Part shown: one piece after another, positions 1-7,552 of the stretch
Position numbering within the stretch: position 1 is the first letter of the stretch
Layout: every line of letters starts with the position of its first letter
DNA from: an uncultured Oscillospiraceae bacterium
Lineage (GTDB): Bacteria > Bacillota > Clostridia > Oscillospirales > Oscillospiraceae
Direction: 5' to 3'
DNA length: 64,000 bases
Assembly: GCA_948616425.1 (NCBI GenBank)
Contig: CAPGBJ010000073.1
Coordinates: forward strand, 1-64,000
Translations under genes and position numbers: made by a program
The notes under the pieces: model-generated
What the model saw: the letters and a program-made list of their open reading frames with translations, nothing else
Told to the model about the DNA's origin: nothing
Database searches by the model: none

Positions 1-163
1 AGCGGCATGAACGAGGTCCGTCCCGAAAAGGGGCCCCCGCAAAATCCGCAGATTTTGTGGGGAGAGGAGAAAGGAACGCAGCAGAGCGGAATTTTTGGCG
101 GCAGCCGGAAATAGAGCGGCGGAGTTCCTTTCGACGAAGGGCGTGCTGCAGCTGCTGGGCTAA
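1..163 (+). other. Possible tail of an upstream gene, unrecognised
   Basis: One frame is open from position 11 to a TAA at 161-163 and ends with residues resembling EFLSTKGVLQLLG. A hydrophobic '..VLQLLG' ending recalls flagellin C-termini, but the frame has a TGA at 8-10, so it is not a clean continuation of a gene entering from the left. It could be a frameshifted or decayed 3' end, or not coding at all. I cannot identify it. The stretch also holds the hairpin listed separately. No gene start is visible. Confidence 0.2.
35..62. repeat. 12-bp hairpin in leader region
   Basis: CCCCGCAAAATC pairs with GATTTTGTGGGG around a CGCA loop, with one G-U pair. No T tract follows on the + strand, so it is not a standard terminator. 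Role unknown. Confidence 0.4.
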
Positions 164-200
164 TCTCTGAAAAACAGCTTTTATCTCATTTGCACATGCA

Positions 201-231
201 GGGGGCGGGCGCTTGCCCGCCCCCGTTTCTC
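201..231 (+). terminator. Rho-independent terminator just upstream of the phosphonate cluster
   Basis: GGGGGCGGGC (201-210) pairs with GCCCGCCCCC (215-224) around a GCTT loop, followed by GTTTCTCT. It lies only about 24 bases before the first ATG of the cluster, leaving no room downstream for a normal promoter. The cluster is therefore served by read-through or by a promoter upstream of or overlapping the hairpin. Confidence 0.7.
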
Positions 232-253
232 TGTACGGAAAGGAACTGAAACT

Positions 254-2266
254 ATGAAAGCCATTGAAATCGCCCGCCGCATGGCGGAACTGGGGCAGAC
301 CCAGGAGGCCCAGAACGCCTATCGACTTGCGCTCTATGAGAATGAGGGGCGGGACCCGGCGGAGGATATGGAGGCGGCTCTATACCTGTTGCAGTCCGGC
401 GCGGACTACCGGCTGCCCTACACCTGTTTTCTGCGGCTTTATAACCAGGGGCATTTCCAGGAGGACTGTCTGTCCATTATGACCGGGGCCTTTTACGAGC
501 CCAATGTGAAAAAGCTGCGGGCGGACTACGAGCGAAACTGCAAGCGGCTGAAAAAATACCCCTACCTGTTCCGAAAGGATTTCCCTCCCTTTGAAAAGCT
601 TCCCATTCACTTTTTTCCCTATGATGACAACGGCTATATGCCCTTTGACCCGGAGCAGGGGCGTTTTAGCGATTACATAAATTTAAAAAATCAGGTTATT
701 TCCCGCAATTTCTTTAAAAATTTGGATGATCCCATCCTCGCTACGGATGTGTACTCCCAATATGAGCTGGAATACCTGGTGGACAATGTCCGCAGGAGTG
801 ACTATGTGGGCCGGGAGAACCACATTTACCTCCATTACACCGATTGGGGCGCCTTCTGCGCCCACCTCCAGTGTCTGAACCTGCGCCCCCTGTTGGAGGA
901 GGAGAAGATTGTCTTCCTGATCGGGGACGAGATCAGCCAGTACCCCATTGATTTTAAGGAACGTTTCGGTATCGACTACAGCGCCTTCCCCGTCAAACCC
1001 ATCGGCGTGCGGGAGGTCAAGCGGATGATCTGGCATACCCAGCTCTCCAGCCACAATGGCGGAGACTTCTTCAACGAAATTTTCGACGGGCACCCCAACC
1101 TTATCGCCATGCCCTCCATCATGATGGAAACTGTGGAAAAGAAGGTTCTGGAGTTGAAGGCGCTGATGGAGGCCAGCAGCGATGAGAAGACTGCCAGACT
1201 GCTCTTCCGCGCCTGGAAGCCCCATATTGTGCAGGAGCTCTTTGAACTGGGGAGCGACCGCACGGACAAGGACCTTTTCGCCGCGGTCTATCTGGGCAGC
1301 CGGACCTACACCCGCAGCCTGGACCGCGCCTCCCGCATTGTTCCAGCGCTGTTTTTCCAGCCCCACTTCGGCAGTTTAAAGTATGCTCTGTCAGCGGACA
1401 AGGCGGGGCGCACGGTGCTGCGCTCCAAACAGTATGAGACGATCGCCCAATCTCCCATTTTCCAGTATTTTAAGTATATCAAAACCTTTACCCCCATGCG
1501 CCGCATCACCACCAGCTACGGCGCCGCCATGCGCTTTATGTGGGCCTATCCCGGCAGGACCGACGAGGACCGAAAAGGCACGGTAGTGGGCGACCAGATT
1601 TCGGACAAACTGCTGAACCGCAGCTTTATGATCGACCCCAACGACCGGCTGTACCGGGACAGCGTGCTTGTCCGATTTGAGGACGGAAAGCTCAACGCCA
1701 AGGCTACCTTCACCGCCCTGGCCGCCTTCCTGGACCTGCCCTATACCGAGAGCATGACCTACTGTTCCATGGCGGGCAGGCGGGACCCGGAGTCGCTGAA
1801 GGGCAACGACCGCGGCTTTGACACCGCCGCCGTCTACCGCTCCTATGATGAGTACGCCAACGATACGGAGCGGTATTTTATCGAGTACTTCATGCGGGAT
1901 GTCTATAAGTACTACGGCTACGGCTTCCTCTACTACGACGGCGCCCCGGTGGACCGGGAGCGAGTCAAGGAGCTGGTCGAAGGCTTCACCACCTCCAACG
2001 AGTATATGCGGGTCAGCTGGCAGAAGAACATCCTTCAGGACGTGACGGTGAAGAAGGACGGGGAGCCTGTCTGTGAGGAACTGCAGGAGGAGAGCAAACG
2101 GGACTTCCTGGAGCAGAAGATGGAGGGGATCAAGCAGAGACGGACCAACATTGCCCTCTCACTGCTGCGCGACCTGCACTTTGTAAACAAAGACGGACAG
2201 CCTCTGCGCATGATGCCGAGACTGGAGCTGGACCCAGCACTGCTGGAGAATCCGCTATATCATTAA
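254..2266 (+). CDS. Large sulfotransferase-like protein, first gene of phosphonate cluster
   Basis: 670 residues, no signal peptide or membrane segment. Residues about 261-283 (HTQLSSHNGGDFFNEIFDGHPN) sit where sulfotransferases carry the 5'-phosphosulfate loop (RSGTT...LLDxHPD), and residues about 471-495 (VLVRFED...ALAAFLDLPY) match the typical C-terminal VRYEDL...FLGLPY element. The loop has Ser-Ser-His-Asn-Gly-Gly instead of the usual Arg-Ser-Gly-Thr-Thr, so donor use may differ. The N-terminal ~250 residues are unrecognised; the first 60 look like short helical repeats. ATG 254 follows AAAGGAA at good spacing. An APS-kinase-like gene follows 10 bases later, which would fit PAPS use. Sulfotransferase fold is inferred from these motifs; acceptor unknown. 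Confidence 0.5.
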   Translation: MKAIEIARRMAELGQTQEAQNAYRLALYENEGRDPAEDMEAALYLLQSGADYRLPYTCFLRLYNQGHFQEDCLSIMTGAFYEPNVKKLRADYERNCKRLKKYPYLFRKDFPPFEKLPIHFFPYDDNGYMPFDPEQGRFSDYINLKNQVISRNFFKNLDDPILATDVYSQYELEYLVDNVRRSDYVGRENHIYLHYTDWGAFCAHLQCLNLRPLLEEEKIVFLIGDEISQYPIDFKERFGIDYSAFPVKPIGVREVKRMIWHTQLSSHNGGDFFNEIFDGHPNLIAMPSIMMETVEKKVLELKALMEASSDEKTARLLFRAWKPHIVQELFELGSDRTDKDLFAAVYLGSRTYTRSLDRASRIVPALFFQPHFGSLKYALSADKAGRTVLRSKQYETIAQSPIFQYFKYIKTFTPMRRITTSYGAAMRFMWAYPGRTDEDRKGTVVGDQISDKLLNRSFMIDPNDRLYRDSVLVRFEDGKLNAKATFTALAAFLDLPYTESMTYCSMAGRRDPESLKGNDRGFDTAAVYRSYDEYANDTERYFIEYFMRDVYKYYGYGFLYYDGAPVDRERVKELVEGFTTSNEYMRVSWQKNILQDVTVKKDGEPVCEELQEESKRDFLEQKMEGIKQRRTNIALSLLRDLHFVNKDGQPLRMMPRLELDPALLENPLYH

Positions 2267-2276
2267 GGAGAGAAAA

Positions 2277-2789
2277 ATGGACAAGAGAAATCGCGTATAT
2301 TGGCTGACTGGGCTGTCCGGGGCAGGCAAAACCACCATTGGGCGGCTGTGGTATGAGGAGCTGAAACGGTCTGGAGAGAAGGTTGTCCTGCTGGACGGGG
2401 ATGAGCTGCGGGCGGTGTTTGGCGGGGGATTTGGCTTTACTGCCGAGGCCCGGCTGAAATTGGCTATGAGCTACGGCCGTCTGTGCGCCCTGCTGGCCGA
2501 ACAGGGGATCACAGTGGTGTGCTGCACCATCTCCATGTTCCGCAGCGTGCGGGAGTGGAACCGGGCCAATATCCCCGGCTACTTCGAGGTGTATATACAG
2601 GCGTCGATGGAAACGCTGCGCCAGCGGGATCAGAAGGGACTGTACAGCCAGAATGTGGAAAATGTGGCGGGGGTTGGCCTTCAAGTGGAGCTGCCCGACA
2701 CGCCTGACCTGATTTTGGACAACAACGGCCAGCGCGTACCGGAAGAACAGGTGGCGATTCTGCGCCGCAGGTTAGAGGAGGCTGAATGA
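2277..2789 (+). CDS. Adenylylsulfate kinase-like protein (CysC family)
   Basis: 170 residues, slightly shorter than typical CysC (about 200). Walker A GLSGAGKTT at residues 12-20, DGD at 40-42 and RDQKGLY at 117-123 are all CysC hallmarks; CysC makes PAPS from APS and ATP. The conserved Arg-Asn-Ile-Arg-Arg segment after the GFS/GFT motif is replaced here (AEARLKLAMSYGRL), so the APS pocket is altered and another small substrate is possible. The gene starts 10 bases after the sulfotransferase-like gene with TAAGGAG in front, and ends 1 base before the PEP mutase gene, so it is operonic. No ATP sulfurylase is in the window. Family assignment is firm, exact substrate is not. Confidence 0.75.
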   Translation: MDKRNRVYWLTGLSGAGKTTIGRLWYEELKRSGEKVVLLDGDELRAVFGGGFGFTAEARLKLAMSYGRLCALLAEQGITVVCCTISMFRSVREWNRANIPGYFEVYIQASMETLRQRDQKGLYSQNVENVAGVGLQVELPDTPDLILDNNGQRVPEEQVAILRRRLEEAE

Positions 2790-2790
2790 T

Positions 2791-4098
2791 ATGGCGGAGA
2801 AAAAGACCGTATTTATGTCCATCGGGACCGATGTGATCCACGGCGGGCACATCGAGATGATCAGCCAGGCCGCCCGGCTGGGGGAACTGACCGTGGGCGT
2901 GCTGACCGACGAGGTGGTGGCCGCCTATAAGCGTTACCCCCTTCTCTCCTGTGAGGAGCGGATGAAAATCGCGGCCGGCCTAAAGGGGGTCGCGCATGTA
3001 GTCAGACAGGATGACATCGGCTACGCCGCCCCCCTGCGGGCATTGAAGCCGGACTATGTCGTCCATGGAGACGACTGGCGGGAGGGCTTTCAAAAGCCCG
3101 TGCGAGAGGAATGCCTGAGACTGCTGGCGGAGTACGGCGGGGAGCTGGTGGAGTTTCCCTACTCCCACAACGACGAGTACGACCGCCTGGAGGCGGCCGC
3201 CCGATCTCAGCTGTCCATTCCGGACCTGCGCCGGGGCCGGCTGCGGTGGCTGATTGAGAAAAAAGGGCTTGTGACCTGTATGGAGGCCCACAGCGGCCTT
3301 ACCGGCCTGATCGCGGAGAAAACGGCGGTGATGGAAGACGGCGCAATCCGCCAGTTTGACGGGATGTGGGTGTCCTCCCTGTGCGACTCCACCATGAAGG
3401 GCAAGCCAGACATTGAACTGGTGGATTTTTCCTCCCGGATGAACACCATCAATGAGATCATGGAAGTTACCACCAAGCCCATGATCCTGGACGGGGATAC
3501 CGGGGGGCTTACAGAGCATTTTGTCTACACCGTGCGCACCCTGGAGCGGATCGGCGTCTCGGCCATTATCATTGAGGACAAGATCGGCCTGAAGCGCAAC
3601 TCCCTCTTTGGCACGGAGGCGGACCAACAGCAGGACAGCATTCCCAACTTCTGCCATAAAATTTCCGAGGGAAAGCGGGCGCTGAAGACCAAGGAATTTA
3701 TGATTATTGCCCGCATTGAGAGCCTGATTTTGGAGCAGGGGCTGGATGACGCGCTAGAGCGGGCCTTTGCCTATGTGGAGGCCGGGGCGAGCGGCATTAT
3801 GATCCACTCCCGGCGTCAGGAACCGGACGAGGTCTTCGCCTTTATCCGGCGTTTTCGGGAGCAGAACCAGCACTCAGTGCTGGTGGTGGTGCCCACGTCG
3901 TTCAACTCGGTCTATGAGGAAGAGTTTAAATCGCTGGGCGTCAATGTGGTGATCTACGCCAATCACCTGATTCGCAGCAGTTACCCCGCCATGCAGAGGA
4001 CGGCGGAAAGCATCCTGCGCTGCCGCCGGGCGAAGGAGGCGGACGAGCAGTTCTGTATGCCGATTAAGAAGGTTCTCACCCTGATCCCAGAGGAATAA
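2791..4098 (+). CDS. pepM: Cytidylyltransferase-phosphoenolpyruvate mutase fusion
   Basis: 435 residues in two domains. Residues 5-135 are a cytidylyltransferase of the HxGH class (HGGH at 17-20; VVHGDDW near 90-96). Residues about 150-435 are PEP mutase, with LDGDTGG at 233-239 and the diagnostic loop EDKIGLKRNS at 262-271 that separates C-P-forming PEP mutases from isocitrate lyase relatives. PepM converts PEP to phosphonopyruvate, the entry reaction of almost all phosphonate biosynthesis. The fused nucleotidyltransferase suggests that a later phosphonate is coupled to a nucleotide. The phosphonopyruvate decarboxylase needed to pull the equilibrium is two genes downstream. Mutase assignment is strong; the nucleotidyltransferase substrate is inferred. 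Confidence 0.92.
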   Translation: MAEKKTVFMSIGTDVIHGGHIEMISQAARLGELTVGVLTDEVVAAYKRYPLLSCEERMKIAAGLKGVAHVVRQDDIGYAAPLRALKPDYVVHGDDWREGFQKPVREECLRLLAEYGGELVEFPYSHNDEYDRLEAAARSQLSIPDLRRGRLRWLIEKKGLVTCMEAHSGLTGLIAEKTAVMEDGAIRQFDGMWVSSLCDSTMKGKPDIELVDFSSRMNTINEIMEVTTKPMILDGDTGGLTEHFVYTVRTLERIGVSAIIIEDKIGLKRNSLFGTEADQQQDSIPNFCHKISEGKRALKTKEFMIIARIESLILEQGLDDALERAFAYVEAGASGIMIHSRRQEPDEVFAFIRRFREQNQHSVLVVVPTSFNSVYEEEFKSLGVNVVIYANHLIRSSYPAMQRTAESILRCRRAKEADEQFCMPIKKVLTLIPEE

Positions 4099-4120
4099 TA
4101 GAATTAAGGAGTACATAATT

Positions 4121-5548
4121 ATGGATCTGCAAGAGAGAGTCTCCCTGAAAAAGGCAGACCGAAATGAGCTTTATACGCTGGAACCGCCCTTTCCCACCAC
4201 AAATTTCCTGCTGGAACTGTCTAACGCGTGCAACCACAAGTGCCTGTTCTGCGCCCACCAGAAGATGCGGCGGAAAGTGGGCAAGATGAAGCCGGAGATG
4301 GTGGAGAGCGTGCTTCGGCAGGCCTATGAACTGGGCACCCGAGAGGTGGGCATGTACGCCACGGGTGAGCCCTTCATTGTGCCGGAACTGGCCGACTACA
4401 TCAAGCTGGCCAAGGACATCGGCTACACTTATGTCTACCTCACCTCGAATGGGGCGCTGGCCACGCCTGAGCGTATCCGGGCGGTGGTGGACGCCGGGGT
4501 GGACAGCATCAAATTTTCTATCAACGCGCCGGAGCGGAAGCTGTATGAATTTATCCATGGGCACGACGACTTTGATAAGGTGTTCGAGCACCTTGTCTAT
4601 CTGAACCAGTACCGCAAGGAGAGCGGCCGTCATTTTAAGATATACATTACGGGCATTCTCACCCGCTATACCGAGCACACCCGTGACGACTACTTCAAGG
4701 TGTTTTAGGGGCTGGCGGACCAGATTGTGTTCAAAGATGTGTACAATCAGGGCGGCTATATGCCAGAGATTGACTATCAGCTCAAATGTACGTATGATAA
4801 GGAGCATACCCGCCGGTGCAACCTGCCCTTCGACGCCCTGTGTGTCACCTGGGAGGGGTATTTGTCTGTGGAGAACGCCGACTTTGAGAATATGCTTATT
4901 GTGGCGGACCTGAATCAGGTCTCTTTAAAGGACGGCTGGTATGGGGAGAAGATGAAGGAGATCCGGCGGATGTTCCTGGACGACTGCCTGGAGGGCACCC
5001 TGTGCCACGGCTGTGTGCACCATTGTCAGACGCCCGCGGCACCTCTCATGCCGGAGTATGCCACAGACAACCCGGATATCTTCTTGGACTGGCCGGTTCG
5101 TGAGCGGATTAAGGCGGCGGGGCTGCCCTATACCAAGCTGGTTTATGTCCCCATGGCGGCAGATATTATCCATCCAGGGCACATCAATATTTTGAAGACG
5201 GCCGCTTCCCTGGGGCGGGTAGTGGTAGGGCTGTTCAGTGATGAGGCCATCCGCAGCTATAAGCCAGAGCCTTACATGAGCTTTGAGCAGCGAAAAGTTG
5301 TACTGGAGAGCTTGAGATATGTGGATGAGATAGTCTGTCAGGAGACCAAGGACTATTCAGACAACCTGAGACGATTCCGGCCTGACTATATGGTTCACGG
5401 TACGGACTGGCGCACAGGGCCGCTGGCAGAGGTGCGGCAGAAGGCCATTGACCTGATTGCCCAGTGGGGCGGTGAGATTGTTGAGCCGGAGTATACACAG
5501 GGCGTATCCTCCACACAGTTTAAGCAGAAGGTGAAAGAGACACAATGA
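4121..5548 (+). pseudogene. Radical SAM/SPASM-cytidylyltransferase fusion with in-frame TAG
   Basis: One 475-codon frame broken only by TAG at 4706-4708 (codon 196); the part after it continues in the same frame without any shift. Domains: radical SAM with CNHKCLFC (Cys37, 41, 44) binding a 4Fe-4S cluster; SPASM-type cysteines about 233, 241, 289, 295, 298 and 302 on the far side of the stop; then an HxGH cytidylyltransferase (HPGH 351-354, VHGTDW) from about 339. Homology runs smoothly across the stop, so it is a single gene. Options are a recent nonsense change, a sequencing error, or amber read-through. The first piece alone (195 residues) would lack the barrel end and SPASM; an internal ATG at 4727 could yield the C-terminal part. 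The stop overlaps the next start (ATGA). Confidence 0.85.
4706..4708 (+). other. In-frame amber codon
   Basis: TAG between Phe (TTT) and Gly (GGG) inside the radical SAM gene. Single-base neighbours of TAG include CAG, GAG, AAG and TGG, any of which would restore an uninterrupted fusion protein. Confidence 0.9.
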
Positions 5549-6663
5549 CCCTCGAATTTTTACAGCAGTTTGACTTTTTTACTGGCGTGCCAGACTCTCA
5601 GCTGCGTGCCCTGTGCGACTACCTGATGGACCGCTATGGGACCGACCCGCAGCACCATGTGATTGCGGCCAACGAGGGGAATGCCGCGGCATTGGCCGCA
5701 GGCTATCACCTGGCTACAGGCAAGATCCCAGTGGTATATCTGCAAAACAGCGGACTGGGAAATCTGGTAAATCCGGCGGCCTCCCTGCTGAACGAGCAGG
5801 TGTATGGCATTCCCAGCCTCTTTGTTGTAGGCTGGCGGGGAGAGCCGGGCGTGCATGACGAACCGCAGCATATCTTTCAGGGCGAGATCACCCTGGGGCT
5901 GCTGGAGAAATTGAATATCCCCTTTTTTGTCATCGGCAGAGAGACCGAAGAAGGGGAGGTCACAGCGAAGCTGAAGGAGTATCAGGCGCTGTTCGCACAG
6001 GGACGTCAGGCGGCCCTCGTGATACGTAAGGGGGCGCTGGAGTACCACAAAAAAATATCCTACGCCAACAGCCGCACAGTCAGCCGGGAGGAGGCGATTA
6101 GACATATCCTTCAGGCGTCCGGGGATGACCCTATTGTCTCCACCACCGGCAAGGCGAGCCGGGAGCTGTATGAGCTGCGGGTGGAACTGGGCCAAGGGCA
6201 TGGATATGATTTTCTCACGGTGGGCTCTATGGGACACAGCTCCTCCATTGCGCTGGGAATTGCGTTTCAGAGACCGGAGCGCCGGGTGTGGTGTTTGGAT
6301 GGAGATGGCGCGGCGCTGATGCACCTGGGCGCCATGGCGCTGATCGGGACGACCCGGCCTGAAAACCTCATCCATATCGTGCTGAACAATGAGGCGCACG
6401 AGTCGGTAGGCGGTATGCCGACGGCGGCGGGGCGGCTGGACCTTCCGGGGGTTGCCCGGGCCTGCGGCTATCCCAATACAGCGTCTGTGAACAGTCTGAG
6501 AGAGCTGGATGAGGCGTTGAAAGAAGCGAGAGACAGAAGGACCCTGAGCTTTCTTGAGGTGAAGTGCGCGCTGGGAGCGAGGGATAACCTGGGGCGTCCC
6601 ACCACCACGCCGGCGGAAAATAAGCGGGCTTTTATGGGTCTGCTGAGAGGTGGCAGTCTATGA
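5545..6663 (+). CDS. ppd: Phosphonopyruvate decarboxylase
   Basis: 372 residues, the usual length for Ppd/AepY. It is a ThDP enzyme: the early ANEGNAAALAAGYHLATG segment carries the cofactor-activating Glu, and GDGAALMHLGAM...LNNEAHESVGG is the ThDP/Mg motif (GDG to NN) with the NEAHESVGG stretch characteristic of phosphonopyruvate and sulfopyruvate decarboxylases. It converts phosphonopyruvate to phosphonoacetaldehyde and CO2, making the PEP mutase reaction irreversible. A sulfopyruvate decarboxylase reading is possible by sequence but unlikely beside pepM. Starts inside the stop of the radical SAM gene (ATGA overlap) and overlaps the PHP gene at its own stop, so translation is coupled. No 2-aminoethylphosphonate transaminase gene is seen. 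Confidence 0.92.
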   Translation: MTLEFLQQFDFFTGVPDSQLRALCDYLMDRYGTDPQHHVIAANEGNAAALAAGYHLATGKIPVVYLQNSGLGNLVNPAASLLNEQVYGIPSLFVVGWRGEPGVHDEPQHIFQGEITLGLLEKLNIPFFVIGRETEEGEVTAKLKEYQALFAQGRQAALVIRKGALEYHKKISYANSRTVSREEAIRHILQASGDDPIVSTTGKASRELYELRVELGQGHGYDFLTVGSMGHSSSIALGIAFQRPERRVWCLDGDGAALMHLGAMALIGTTRPENLIHIVLNNEAHESVGGMPTAAGRLDLPGVARACGYPNTASVNSLRELDEALKEARDRRTLSFLEVKCALGARDNLGRPTTTPAENKRAFMGLLRGGSL

Positions 6664-7493
6664 CCGGACTGTGTGACCTTCATACGCACTCCAGTGCCTC
6701 TGACGGGCAGTACAACCCGACAGAGCTGGTCCAGCTGGCCCAAAAGCGGGGGCTGACCCTGCTGGCTGTCACCGATCATGACACTGTCGCAGGGGTGGAC
6801 GAGGCCATAGGCGCTGGGAATGCCTTGGGCGTGACGGTGATTCCTGGTGTGGAGTTAAGCGCCAAGGAACACCACAATTTTCATATTTTAGGCTACGGCT
6901 TTGGGCGGGAAGAGTCGGAATTGACGCGGCTGTGTGAGAAGCTCCGGGCCGGACGGGATGAGCGGAAGTATCAGATTGTTGATTTCCTCCAGGACCAAGG
7001 CGTAGATATCAGCTTGGATGAGGTGGAGAGATTGGCGGGGGGAGAGGTCATTGCCCGACCGCACTTCGCCCAGGTGATGGTGAAGCGGGGGTATGTCTCG
7101 AGCAGTCGGGAGGCATTTGACCGATACTTGGATACCCCCGCGTTTCGCCACAGAGTAAAACGGTTTAAAGCGGATGCGCGCACCTGCCTGGAGAGCATTC
7201 AGGCGGCCGGAGGTAAGGTCTCCCTGGCCCACCCCTATCAGATGGAGCTGCCTGACGACGAGTTGGACGGCCTGGTCCGGCAGCTGGCGGACTGGGGACT
7301 GGATGCCATTGAGTGCTACTATCCAAGATATACGCCGGAGCAACAGATGTTTTACCTGAGACTGGCAGAGAAATACCACCTGCACACCACCGGCGGGAGC
7401 GACTTCCACGGCGAGAAGGTTAAGCCGGATATTCAGCTGGCCTCGTTGGGCCTGGAACTGGATTGGCTCTTACAGCATATTTCCACAAATTAG
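6660..7493 (+). CDS. PHP-domain phosphoesterase
   Basis: 277 residues. Metal-binding motifs of the PHP family are present: DLHTH with His8 and His10, TDHD at 39-41, GVELSA, LAHPYQ and the late GGSDFHG. This matches the YciV/RNase AM-like branch, which hydrolyses small phosphate esters or short RNAs. ATG overlaps the ppd stop (ATGA), so it belongs to the phosphonate operon and may remove a phosphate from an intermediate or from nucleotide by-products; that role is inferred. It is the last gene before a strong terminator. Confidence 0.8.
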   Translation: MTGLCDLHTHSSASDGQYNPTELVQLAQKRGLTLLAVTDHDTVAGVDEAIGAGNALGVTVIPGVELSAKEHHNFHILGYGFGREESELTRLCEKLRAGRDERKYQIVDFLQDQGVDISLDEVERLAGGEVIARPHFAQVMVKRGYVSSSREAFDRYLDTPAFRHRVKRFKADARTCLESIQAAGGKVSLAHPYQMELPDDELDGLVRQLADWGLDAIECYYPRYTPEQQMFYLRLAEKYHLHTTGGSDFHGEKVKPDIQLASLGLELDWLLQHISTN

Positions 7494-7515
7494 TTGGACC
7501 GTGACATGAAACATA

Positions 7516-7550
7516 CCAGGCAGGAGGGGCCCCCTCCTGCCTGGCTTTTT
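7516..7550. terminator. Terminator between phosphonate cluster and lacI
   Basis: CCAGGCAGGAGGGG and CCCCTCCTGCCTGG form a near-perfect stem of about 13 pairs, followed on the + strand by CTTTTT. It sits between convergent genes and ends the cluster. Confidence 0.85.
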
Positions 7551-7552
7551 CG

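Noticed and set aside
683..1366. Long antisense open frames opposite the sulfotransferase-like gene and many other genes (for example 8881-10281, 21422-23383, 35393-36529, 40325-41644, 58058-58861)
   Set aside because: They are mirror frames of clearly coding genes in GC-rich DNA, lack RBS and family motifs, and overlap the real genes entirely.
4727..5548. Separate gene starting at the ATG after the TAG
   Set aside because: Same frame as the radical SAM part, no RBS, and it would begin inside a radical SAM barrel strand; treated as one interrupted gene.
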